The translations under genes were made by a program, and so were the position numbers. Of a stretch of 64,000 bases of DNA, positions 17,744 to 25,482 are shown piece by piece. Within the stretch, counting starts at the first letter, position 1. The number at the start of each line of letters is the position of its first letter. The notes beneath the pieces were generated by a model that searched no databases, had not been told where the DNA came from, and saw only the letters and a program-made list of their open reading frames with translations. The stretch comes from CAWGXG01 sp963826505 (GTDB lineage Bacteria > Chloroflexota > Anaerolineae > Aggregatilineales > Aggregatilineaceae): contig CAWGXG010000001.1 of the NCBI GenBank assembly GCA_963826505.1, positions 310,001 to 374,000 of the forward strand, read 5' to 3'.

Positions 17744-18769
17744 GTGAAAAAGGGTTTGAGTTTAAAGGATATTGCGCAGCTCAGTGGGGTTTCGCGCTCA
17801 ACGGTATCACGCGTGATCAATGATCAGCCGTACGTGAGCGAGGAAAATCGCGAGCGGGTGTGGCGCGTTATCCAGGAACACAACTACCAACCCAACCTGG
17901 CTGCCAGGGCTCTGGTTTCGCAGCGTTCCAAAGTGATCGGTGTCCTCATCCCCCATGACGTTGTCGATCTCTTCACCGATCCCTTCTTCGCGATTTTGAT
18001 CAAAGGCATTACGGCGGCGAGTAACTCGCGCGGTTATGGTGTCATGTTGTGGCTGGCACGCGCCAACGGCGACCACCGCGTTTATCTCAACGCCTTCAAC
18101 GAAAGCCTGATCGATGGGATTGTGATCGCGTCGGCCACGTTTGACGCTTCGTTCTTGGATTGGCTGACGCACCTTGGCAAGCCGATTGTCTTTGTCGGGG
18201 CGGCGCCCCAGGCGATGCCCGAAGCCAGTTTTGTCGATGTCGATAACAGGGCAGGGGCGATGATGGCGACGCGCCATCTGTTGGAACGAGGATGTCACCG
18301 CATCGGCATGATCGAGGGCCGCAGCGAGCAAATCGCCAACGTCCAGCGGCGCGAAGGCTATACGGAAGCTCTGGAAAGCGCTGGCATTACGGTCGACCCG
18401 ACGTGGATTATCCCGGACGGCAATTTTACGGAGAGCGGCGGCTATACCTGTATGAAACACCTGCTGGCCCAAGGCGTTGACGGCGTGTTCGCCGCGAATG
18501 ATATGATGGCCTTGGGGGCCATCCGCGCCATCCGCGAGGCAGGCTTCCTGGTGCCGCAAGACATCGCCGTGATTGGTTTTGATGATGTCCCGTTTTCGGC
18601 TGTTTTCAGCCCTCCGCTGTCCACGATCAGTCAGCCGATTGATCTGCTGGGCGAAGAGGCCACCCAAACTTTGATCCATCTCCTGGATAACGCTGTTCCA
18701 GGCGGGCTGTACAAAACGCTGCCTGTAGAACTCGTTATACGTGAATCGACCGCGAGAATGGTCGCTTAG
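17744..18769 (+). CDS. LacI-family transcriptional repressor, CelR-like operator specificity
   Basis: The 341-residue protein starts at GTG 17744 (GGAG at 17732-17735, eight bases upstream), giving the usual LacI N-terminus: HTH 'SLKDIAQLSGVSRSTVSRVI' and hinge helix 'NYQPNLAARALVSQRSKVIG'. The rest is a periplasmic-binding-protein-like effector domain ('VIGVLIPHDVVDLFTDPFFA', 'DGVFAANDMMALGAIRAI', 'VIGFDDVPFSAVFSPPLSTI'). An upstream TG-start in frame at 17615 would lie before the promoter and is rejected. Near-identical CelR-type operators sit on its own promoter and before the sugar-binding protein gene at 18887, so it probably represses itself and the transporter/glycosidase genes until a (cello-)oligosaccharide appears. 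The effector is inferred from operator similarity only. Confidence 0.9.
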   Translation: MKKGLSLKDIAQLSGVSRSTVSRVINDQPYVSEENRERVWRVIQEHNYQPNLAARALVSQRSKVIGVLIPHDVVDLFTDPFFAILIKGITAASNSRGYGVMLWLARANGDHRVYLNAFNESLIDGIVIASATFDASFLDWLTHLGKPIVFVGAAPQAMPEASFVDVDNRAGAMMATRHLLERGCHRIGMIEGRSEQIANVQRREGYTEALESAGITVDPTWIIPDGNFTESGGYTCMKHLLAQGVDGVFAANDMMALGAIRAIREAGFLVPQDIAVIGFDDVPFSAVFSPPLSTISQPIDLLGEEATQTLIHLLDNAVPGGLYKTLPVELVIRESTARMVA

Positions 18770-18784
18770 TTTTTTCAGGTACTC

Positions 18785-18798
18785 TGGGAGCGCTCCCG
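18785..18798. promoter_or_regulatory. LacI-family operator TGGGAGCGCTCCCG
   Basis: The 12-bp core GGGAGCGCTCCC is a perfect palindrome matching the CelR consensus and the copy at 17695. It lies about 90 bases before the start of the sugar-binding protein gene and should control it. Confidence 0.75.
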
Positions 18799-18886
18799 GG
18801 GAGACATAAGGAGGTAATCATCGAGGGACCGAGGGCTTAGCTTAAAACGTAACTCAATCCTAGTACATTACAAAGGAAGGGAAGCA

Positions 18887-20284
18887 ATGTCAAAACACCT
18901 TAGACTTCTGATCGTGGCCGCACTCCTGGTTGGTGTGCTGGTGACGACGGCTGGTCCGTCCGCGCAAGCGCGGGACAAAGTGACGATCACGTGGTTCATC
19001 GGGTTGGGCACGGGTACAAACCCAGAACAGCAAATCGCCACACAGCAGGCCGTGGTTGACGCCTTCAATGCCAGCCAGGACGCCATCACGCTGGAAATGA
19101 ACATCGCGGGCAGCAACCAAACGTGCTCCCGACGTCCTCGCCACGTTGATCGCCTCCGGCACCCCGCCCGACATCGTCGGCCCGGTGGGCTTCGCTGGCT
19201 CGAATCAGTTTGCGGGTGAGTGGCTCGACCTGCAACCCCTGATCGAATCAACCGGCTACAGCCTGGCAGACATCCCCGCCAACCTGGTGGAATCCTATCG
19301 CTCGCTGTCGTCAGGCCTGACCGGTCTGCCGTTCGCGGTCTATCCCGGTGTGCTGTACTACAACGTCGACCTGTTCGACGAAGCTGGCCTGAATTATCCG
19401 CCAGCCGTCGCCGGTGATCCCTATGTGATGCCCGATGGCACCGAAGTGCCGTGGGACTATGACACCGTCGTCGAAATCGGCAAAATCCTGACGGTCGATG
19501 CCAACGGTAACGACGCCACCAGCCCTGACTTCGACGCGAACAACATCGTTCAGTACGGGTTCATTCACCAGTGGGATACCATGCGCGCTGACTTCCATAC
19601 CTTCGGTGCTGCGCCTGTGGTGGACGAGAACAACAAAGTGAACTTCCCCGAGAATTGGCGCGCCGAAGCGCAGTGGCTGTGGGACAGCATCTGGACCTGG
19701 CACATCAACCCGACCGATGGCGTCATCGCCAGCGAACTGCTGAACACCAACGCGTTCAATTCCGGTCGCGTGGCGATGGCCCGCTCGATGGCGTGGTACA
19801 CCTGCTGCCTCGGCGATCTGACGGCCAACTGGGACCTGGCGATGCAGCCGGCTTACCAGGGCACGATCTATGCGCCCATCGACCTGGACACCTTCCGCAT
19901 TGACAAGAACACGCAAGCACCCCGAAGAAGCCTTCACCGTCTTGACCTACCTGTTCGGCGAAGGTGAGCTTGACCTGACGACCGTGTACGGTGCTTTCCC
20001 GGCCCGTCCTGAACTGCAAGACGCCTGGATTCAGGCGAAGGCCGACCAGTATCCCAGCGTGACGCACTGGGAAGTGGTCGCCGCACAGCATCCCGCTGGC
20101 CCCCAATCCGCACCACGAAAGCTGGTACCCTGGCTTCAACAAGGGCCAGAACCGCTTCCCGGACTTCCGCACCCTGATTGGTAGTGACGGCGGCGGCGAT
20201 ATCAACGTGAATGCCGAATTCGACAAGCTGCAATCCGACATTCAGGCGATCGTCGACGAAGCCTTCAGTAGGGGTTCGGCCTAG
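18887..20284 (+). pseudogene. Sugar ABC transporter substrate-binding protein, family 1 (three apparent frameshifts)
   Basis: ATG 18887 follows AAGGAAGGGA. A signal peptide ('LRLLIVAALLVGVLVTTAG') precedes a family-1 solute-binding fold ('ITWFIGLGTG', 'LIASGTPPDIVGPVGF', 'GLPFAVYPGVLYYNVDLFDE', 'NSGRVAMARSMAWY'). One-base insertions at 19124, 19917 and 20086 break the frame; with them removed the protein is 464 residues and stop-free to TAG 20284. It would deliver an oligosaccharide to the permeases that follow. The CelR-like operator at 18785 lies just upstream. All three lesions are insertions outside homopolymers and the surrounding residues stay family-like, so a sequencing artefact is more likely than a dead gene. 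Confidence 0.75.
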
Positions 20285-20300
20285 CTCAAACCACAGTATT

Positions 20301-20326
20301 GGGCAGCCACCTCCGGGTGGCTGCCC
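20301..20326 (+). terminator. Hairpin after the solute-binding protein gene
   Basis: GGGCAGCCACC (20301-20311) pairs with GGTGGCTGCCC (20316-20326) around TCCG, a very stable tetraloop hairpin. With no T-run it may be a partial terminator or 3' stabiliser that raises binding-protein mRNA over permease mRNA. Confidence 0.55.
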
Positions 20327-20610
20327 ACTCTGGATGGTGCAGCCGTTACGCCCTCATTTTTCATAACCGACAGTCTCGGATACTATTTGCACTAGATCAT
20401 AGTCTGATCCCAAGACAGCTTTGGCCTTATCACTCAAACAGGGTACGGGGCACCAATTTCATTAACATCCGATCAGTTTGAAGCGTTAGTGTTTCACGGT
20501 TTGAAGCGCACGGAAAATTACCTGTAACACTTAAACTGTGAATATTGCTGACCTGACCTTATGGGAACGCGTATAAAAATAGGGATTCGGCTGACAAGGA
20601 GTGGGTTATT
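20327..20610 (+). other. Non-coding gap with direct repeats and a half-operator before the permease genes
   Basis: This AT-richer gap has no plausible gene. GTTTGAAGCG occurs twice (20476-20485 and 20499-20508), 23 bases apart, two helical turns, as expected of a tandem activator site. TGGGAACGC at 20562-20570 equals the left nine bases of the operator at 17695, followed by a possible -10 TATAAA at 20572-20577. The permeases may therefore have their own LacI-linked promoter. Confidence 0.4.
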
Positions 20611-21580
20611 ATGACAGAACACGCGGTAAGCGCCGACGAAGCTGCCGCCCTCAGAAAGGATACAGGCCAATTCCGCGCGACTCAGCGTGGGGGTACCCTC
20701 GAGAGGCGACAGCGAACGTGGGGGTGGATCTTTCTTTCGCCATGGATTTTTGGGTTCCTGGTGTTCACGTTCTTCCCGATGGCCGCCTCGTTGTACTTCA
20801 GCTTCACCGACTACACGATCGGGGATAGCCCGCATTGGTCCGGGTTAAAAACTGGCAAAACCTCTTCAAAGACCCGGTCACCTACCAGTCGCTGAGAGTC
20901 ACCCTCAAATTTGGCGCGTTTGATGCTCCCGGTCGCTATCTTTTTCCCCTTGCTGCTGGCCGCGCTCTTGAACTCCAAAGCCCTGGCGGGCAAACGGATC
21001 CTGCGCGTGCTGTTTTACACGCCGTACATCGTGCCCGCTCATTTCTGGCGCGTTCATCTGGCAGTCATTTCTCAACGGGGAAACGGGCCTGTTTAATCGC
21101 ATGCTGAGAATGGCTCGGCTACGCCAACCCTCCCGACTGGCTGTATAACCCGACATGGATCCAACCCGCCATGGTCATGGTCGGTCTGTGGGGGGTCGGG
21201 AACGCGATGCTGACCATGTTGGCGGGGATGCAAGGCGTCCCGACCGAGCTGTATGAAGCGGCGGAAGTGGATGGGGCCGGTCCTCTTCGCCGATTCTACA
21301 GGATCACGCTCCCCATGATCTCGCCGGTCATTCTGTACAATCTGGTCCTGACGGTGATCGGGCTGATGCAATATTTCGTGCTGCCCTACGTGCTGTCCAA
21401 CCAGACACGGTCGAATCCGGAAACCAATTTCATCAATCTGCACCTGTACCGGAGGCGTTCCAGTACTTCGATATGGGCTATGCCTCGGCCATAGCGTGGT
21501 TCCTGTTTGCTGTCGCGTTGGTGTTGACCCTGCTTGTCCTGACAACGTCCCGTCGTTGGGTTTATTACAGTGGAGGCTGA
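20611..21580 (+). pseudogene. Sugar ABC transporter permease, MalF-like (five apparent frameshifts)
   Basis: ATG 20611 is about 10 bases after AAGGAG. Frame changes are needed near 20848 (base missing), 20922, 21040, 21113 (extra bases) and 21452 (base missing); the corrected protein has 322 residues, the usual size. It shows six membrane helices ('WGWIFLSPWIFGFLVFTFFP', 'GLKNWQNLFKDPVTYQSL', 'LPVAIFFPLLLAALLNSKAL') and the EAA loop for ATPase docking 'YEAAEVDGAGPLRRFYRITL'. C-terminus is 'RWVYYSGG'. No transporter ATPase is encoded nearby, so a shared MsmK/UgpC-type ATPase elsewhere is presumed. The density of lesions is far above the window average (see findings). Confidence 0.7.
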
Positions 21581-21584
21581 TCCC

Positions 21585-22663
21585 ATGGCTGCGAACGTCA
21601 CGTGCGTTATCACGACATCATCATCTATACGCGCCAACTCCGGCGGTTCACGATCGTGTCGTCGGTGACGCTGTTCGCGTTCCTCATCTTTCGCCGTGTA
21701 CCTGATGCCGTTTGTCAACATGGTGACGGTGTCGCTGCGCTCTCAGGCGTCACTATCCCAAACCAAGGATTCCTCGATCCTGCCGATGGTGCCCGTCACT
21801 TATAACTATGAAGGCAAGGACTATACGGTTTACAAGGTGCCCACCGATACCGGGGTGCAGGAGTGGGCGCTGGTCAAGCCAACGCGCACTACCAGCCAGT
21901 TTATTGACCCCAAAAACCCGGACGCCGGGATCATCGACGTGGGAAGGCAACTGGCGCACTGCTGGACGCGGTTCAGAAACTTGATCCGCTGTGGGGCAAC
22001 TATAAAGAAGCCTGGGACCTGATCGATTTTCCACGGCTGTTTTTCAACACGTTGGTAATCGCGCTCAGCGGGATGATCGGGACGCTGCTGTCGTGCATTT
22101 GCGTGGCCTATGCCTTTGCGCGCTTCCCGATCCCTGGCAAAAATTTCCTGTTCGTCGTGCTGCTCGGCACGATTATCCTGCCTCAACAGGTGACCCTGAT
22201 CCCGACCTATATCTTCTTCTCCAAAATCCATTGGGTGGGCACCTGGCTGCCGCTCATCGTTCCGCACTTTTTTGCCAACGCCTACAACGTATTTCTGCTG
22301 CGCCAATATTTCATGACGCTGCCGCGCGAACTCGACGAGGCCGCCATGATCGACGGGGCGGGGCCTTTCCGCATCCTGACCAGCGTGATCATCCCGCAGT
22401 CGTGGCCCGCCATCGTCGCCGTCGGCATCTTCCACTTCGTGTTTGCGTGGAACGATTTCTTTGGCCCGCTGATCTACTTGCTGGGCAAGCCCAAATTGCA
22501 GCCGATCTCGGTTGGCGTGCAGATCTTCAACTTCCGTTACGGACCGCGGCCAGAACTGGTGCAGGCCACGTCGCTTATGGCGATGGTGCTGCCGCTGTTG
22601 ATCTTCTTCCTGGCCCAGAAAGTCTTCATGCGCGGTGTGGTGATCACGGGCGTCGACAAATAA
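21585..22663 (+). pseudogene. Sugar ABC transporter permease, MalG-like (four apparent frameshifts)
   Basis: ATG 21585 lies four bases after the previous stop with GGAGG at 21572-21576. Frame changes fall near 21600 (base missing) and at 21692, 21942 and 21961 (extra bases); the corrected product has 358 residues. The intact last 200 residues carry the MalG-type helices and the EAA loop 'LDEAAMIDGAGPFRILTSVI', ending 'QKVFMRGVVITGVDK'. Between the first helix and the second is an extended extracytoplasmic insert ('YNYEGKDYTVYKVPTDTGVQ') longer than in MalG, as in some oligosaccharide permeases. It pairs with the MalF-like protein at 20611. Confidence 0.7.
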
Positions 22664-22727
22664 GACGCAACCGGCCCATCACCCGAGGTTTTCCAGGGGC
22701 AGCAGTCCGCCCCAGTCGTGTAACAAT

Positions 22728-22760
22728 CATCTGGCGGTTTCATTGTGAAGCCGCCAGATG
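22728..22760 (+). terminator. Hairpin before the glycosidase gene
   Basis: CATCTGGCGG (22728-22737) pairs with CCGCCAGATG (22751-22760) around a 13-base loop, followed by TTCAATAG. It lies between the MalG-like gene and the glycosidase and may end or attenuate the transporter transcript. Confidence 0.45.
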
Positions 22761-22818
22761 TTCAATAGACCCCGTCCAACCGGATGCTAGCAAGACCATC
22801 ACCAATGGGAAGAAGATT

Positions 22819-24141
22819 ATGAGCCTCAAACTAATCCGTTACCTGTGCGGGCTGCTGCTGATCGCGGCGAGTTTGCTGCCGCTGGGGACGGCGTTTACCC
22901 AGGACAACGGCGAACTCGTGGTCGATGCAGCGCAGGATTTGGGGGAGATTAGCCGCTACAGCTACGGCAGCAATTTTGGCCCGTGGGCGGCCATCCCCTT
23001 CAACCTGCTGTCCGCCGCCGATGACGCGGGTATCACGTTTATCCGGTTCCCCGGCGGGAACTGGGGCGACCTCAACAACCTGAGACACACCCAGATCGAC
23101 GACCTTATCCGGATGTGCCAGCGCATGGGCGCGGAACCGAGCATCTCCGTGCGGCTGGAGGGTGGCACGGTGGAAGCCGCGGCCGAACTGGTAACCTATA
23201 CCAACGTCGAAATGGGCTACGGAGTCCGCTATTGGAGCATTGGCAATGAGCCCGATCTCTACGACGGAGTCGATCTGGAACATTTCGACGTCAGCCAGGC
23301 CATCCCCTGGAACGATGCCTGGCGCGCCATGGCCGAGGCTATGCTGGCGGTCGATCCGTCGATCATCTTGATCGGCCCCGAGCTGAGCCAGTATCCGCCG
23401 CCGAGCCAACATAGCGCGCGTGACGATGCACAACGCGCCTGGTTGGTGGAATTTCTGAAGGCGAACGGCGATCTGGTCGATATTGTCTCGGTGCATCGCT
23501 ACCCCTTCCCGCGGGGCAATCAAGTCGCCACGCGCGACGATCTGCGCCGGAATTTGCCGGAATGGGATGCCATTGTCGAGGAAGTGCGCGACGTTGTGCG
23601 CGACACCGTCGGGCACGACATGCCGATCGCCGTGACCGAGTTTAGCTCACACTGGAGTCCTGCCTACGGCGGCGACACCTCGCCCGATTCCTTCTTCAAC
23701 GCGCTTTGGCTGTCGGATGTGCTGGGGCGGCTGATTAGCAGCAAGGTTGACATCCTGGCTCAATGGACGCTGCAAAGTCCGAACTCGTTTGGCGGCTGGG
23801 GCCTGTTTGGCCAGTTTGACGTAATCCGCCCGGCCTATTATGTGTACCAGTTGTACAAGCGCTTTGGGACCACACTGTTGGGCGCGTCGTCGTCTGCGCC
23901 GAATGTGCGCGTCTACGCCGCCCGGCAGGCGGATGGCTCACTAACGGTGATCGTTATCAATCTGAACGAGACGGATCAGACCCTGCCGCTCCAACTGCAA
24001 CACTTCACACCCGAAGGTGACGCGGAGGTCTGGCGCTTCGACGCGGAGCACAACGCCGAACTGTTAGGTACCGAGCCGCTCGCCGATACGGTCACGCTGC
24101 CGGGCCTGTCCATGACTCTATACGTCGTGCCCGGCCACTAG
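22819..24141 (+). CDS. Secreted clan GH-A glycoside hydrolase
   Basis: The 440-residue protein starts at ATG 22819 after GGGAAGAAG and has a signal peptide ('LCGLLLIAASLLPLGTAFTQ'). Clan GH-A features are clear: 'FIRFPGGNWGDLNN' on an early strand, the acid/base Glu in 'RYWSIGNEPDLYDG' and the nucleophile Glu in 'PIAVTEFSSHWSP'; a C-terminal beta-sandwich ('VRVYAARQADGSLTVIVINL') follows. The RFPGGN motif recalls families GH51, GH44 and GH79 but I cannot settle the family. Position after a CelR-like-controlled oligosaccharide importer suggests it trims plant or microbial polysaccharide outside the cell to give the imported sugar. Confidence 0.78.
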   Translation: MSLKLIRYLCGLLLIAASLLPLGTAFTQDNGELVVDAAQDLGEISRYSYGSNFGPWAAIPFNLLSAADDAGITFIRFPGGNWGDLNNLRHTQIDDLIRMCQRMGAEPSISVRLEGGTVEAAAELVTYTNVEMGYGVRYWSIGNEPDLYDGVDLEHFDVSQAIPWNDAWRAMAEAMLAVDPSIILIGPELSQYPPPSQHSARDDAQRAWLVEFLKANGDLVDIVSVHRYPFPRGNQVATRDDLRRNLPEWDAIVEEVRDVVRDTVGHDMPIAVTEFSSHWSPAYGGDTSPDSFFNALWLSDVLGRLISSKVDILAQWTLQSPNSFGGWGLFGQFDVIRPAYYVYQLYKRFGTTLLGASSSAPNVRVYAARQADGSLTVIVINLNETDQTLPLQLQHFTPEGDAEVWRFDAEHNAELLGTEPLADTVTLPGLSMTLYVVPGH

Positions 24142-24154
24142 GACGGACGACGTC

Positions 24155-25273
24155 ATGAAACATACAGCGACCTTTCGCCCCTCTTCACCGCGTGGGGAGG
24201 GGGCCAGGGGGTGGGGCCAAAAATACGCGATAGCGGGCGTGATCGTGCTTGTGGCACTGCTTATGCTGGCCGCCGGCGTACCGGGCACGGCTCAGGGTCA
24301 GTCCGGTGACTCGTCTTCCGCTGAGCTGCTCGTCCTGACCAAAGCGGGCGAGTTTTACCGGGTCGACGTGACGACCGGGCAGGCCACGCCTTTTTTGGAT
24401 CTTCAGCTTGGAACGCGCGAAGCCTATGCTCTGGCGATCGATACCGCGCAGCAACATGCCTATGTGCTGACCAGCCCCGACTGCTGCCAGGAGATCGAAC
24501 GCGGGATAAGCCATGTCGTCGACGTGGATTTGCAGACTGGCCTCGCGCAGATTGTGTATAAGCAGCAGTATCTGGTGCACATTCACCTGCTGCCGGGCAC
24601 GGATCGGATCGCCCTGGGCTACTATCCGCCCACGCTCAGCCGCATCACCGGGACCGACCCCGTCTACGAGTGCCTGCTCGACATCGCTGCGGGCAGGTGT
24701 GACGACCCCTCCGGCTTGAGCGCCTACCTGCATGTCAACTGGCTGGCGGATGAAACATTCGTGGGGACGGTCGAGGCCGAGGACGGAAATGGACGGCAGT
24801 CCTATCAGGTCGACCTCAAGACGGGGGCCAGCACCGAACTTCCGGTGGTTGTCATGGCAGTTGCTCCCCTCCCAGGCGAGAGTCGCGCAGCGCTTGTGAC
24901 GAACGGCCTGGGCGCGGGAGATTTCACCCGGCTCGATCTGGACACGCTGCAAACCGGTGTGTTTCAGGTGCAGGGGCAATACGATCCGGCCCGCGCGTTC
25001 TATCCGGTTAGTTTTTCGCCCGATGGTGCGTCGCTGCTGTTTAGCTATGATCACACGTTCCAGGTCGCCGACGCTGAAACCGGGGCTATCACGTCGGAAC
25101 TGGGCAACGTGTCGCTGCCGCAGTGGCTGCCTGACAGCAGCGGTCTGGTCGCTATGTCTGGCCCTGACTTCCTGGACCGGACGACGATAGTTCTTTTCCA
25201 CCTCGGAGCGCCGCGCGGGCAAACGGTCACCGTGTTAGAGAATGTGTGCGCGTTCGCGGTGTTGTCGTCGTAG
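24155..25273 (+). CDS. Secreted/lipid-anchored beta-propeller-like protein of unknown function
   Basis: The 372-residue protein has an odd hydrophilic start rich in Gly/Arg ('SSPRGEGARGWGQ'), then a hydrophobic export helix (~24-45) and a mature part made of repeated four-strand units ('GEFYRVDVTTGQATPFLDLQ', 'SHVVDVDLQTGLAQIVYKQQ', 'SYQVDLKTGASTELPVVVMA', 'TFQVADAETGAITSELGNVS'), as in YncE/TolB-type propellers. No catalytic motif is visible. It follows the glycosidase gene by 13 bases and probably belongs to the same transcript. The N-terminal Gly/Arg stretch is encoded by a G-rich segment (24188-24225) that looks like an inserted intergenic-type repeat; the true start could lie after it. 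Confidence 0.65.
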   Translation: MKHTATFRPSSPRGEGARGWGQKYAIAGVIVLVALLMLAAGVPGTAQGQSGDSSSAELLVLTKAGEFYRVDVTTGQATPFLDLQLGTREAYALAIDTAQQHAYVLTSPDCCQEIERGISHVVDVDLQTGLAQIVYKQQYLVHIHLLPGTDRIALGYYPPTLSRITGTDPVYECLLDIAAGRCDDPSGLSAYLHVNWLADETFVGTVEAEDGNGRQSYQVDLKTGASTELPVVVMAVAPLPGESRAALVTNGLGAGDFTRLDLDTLQTGVFQVQGQYDPARAFYPVSFSPDGASLLFSYDHTFQVADAETGAITSELGNVSLPQWLPDSSGLVAMSGPDFLDRTTIVLFHLGAPRGQTVTVLENVCAFAVLSS

Positions 25274-25312
25274 GGGCAGCGCGTAAACGCAGACCTCTTT
25301 CCCCCGTAACTG

Positions 25313-25343
25313 AACAGGCCCGATCACCTCGATCGGGCCTGTT
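25313..25343. terminator. Bidirectional terminator between convergent genes
   Basis: AACAGGCCCGATC (25313-25325), loop ACCTC, and GATCGGGCCTGTT (25331-25343) form a perfect 13-bp hairpin flanked by T-containing sequence. It separates the propeller gene from the ABC exporter gene ending at 25483. Confidence 0.65.
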
Positions 25344-25482
25344 GTGTTGTGTGTGCGGCGATCAGATGCCCAGCGACCCTTGTTCGATGCGCGGCGTAAG
25401 GTGCAGGCGGTTGAGCCCTTCGCGGTAGACAGTGCGTTCGCCGGAGTTTTCGCCGCGCGGGCGGTGCAAACGTCTGCCGCGA

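Noticed and set aside
18808..18860. Short leader peptide after the strong ribosome-site look-alike AAGGAGG at 18808
   Set aside because: No ATG, GTG or TTG follows at a usable distance; the site may be chance or part of the leader.
19100..22000. Programmed ribosomal frameshifting as an explanation for the broken transporter genes
   Set aside because: Twelve shifts in three genes, in both directions and without slippery sequences, are not compatible with programmed recoding.
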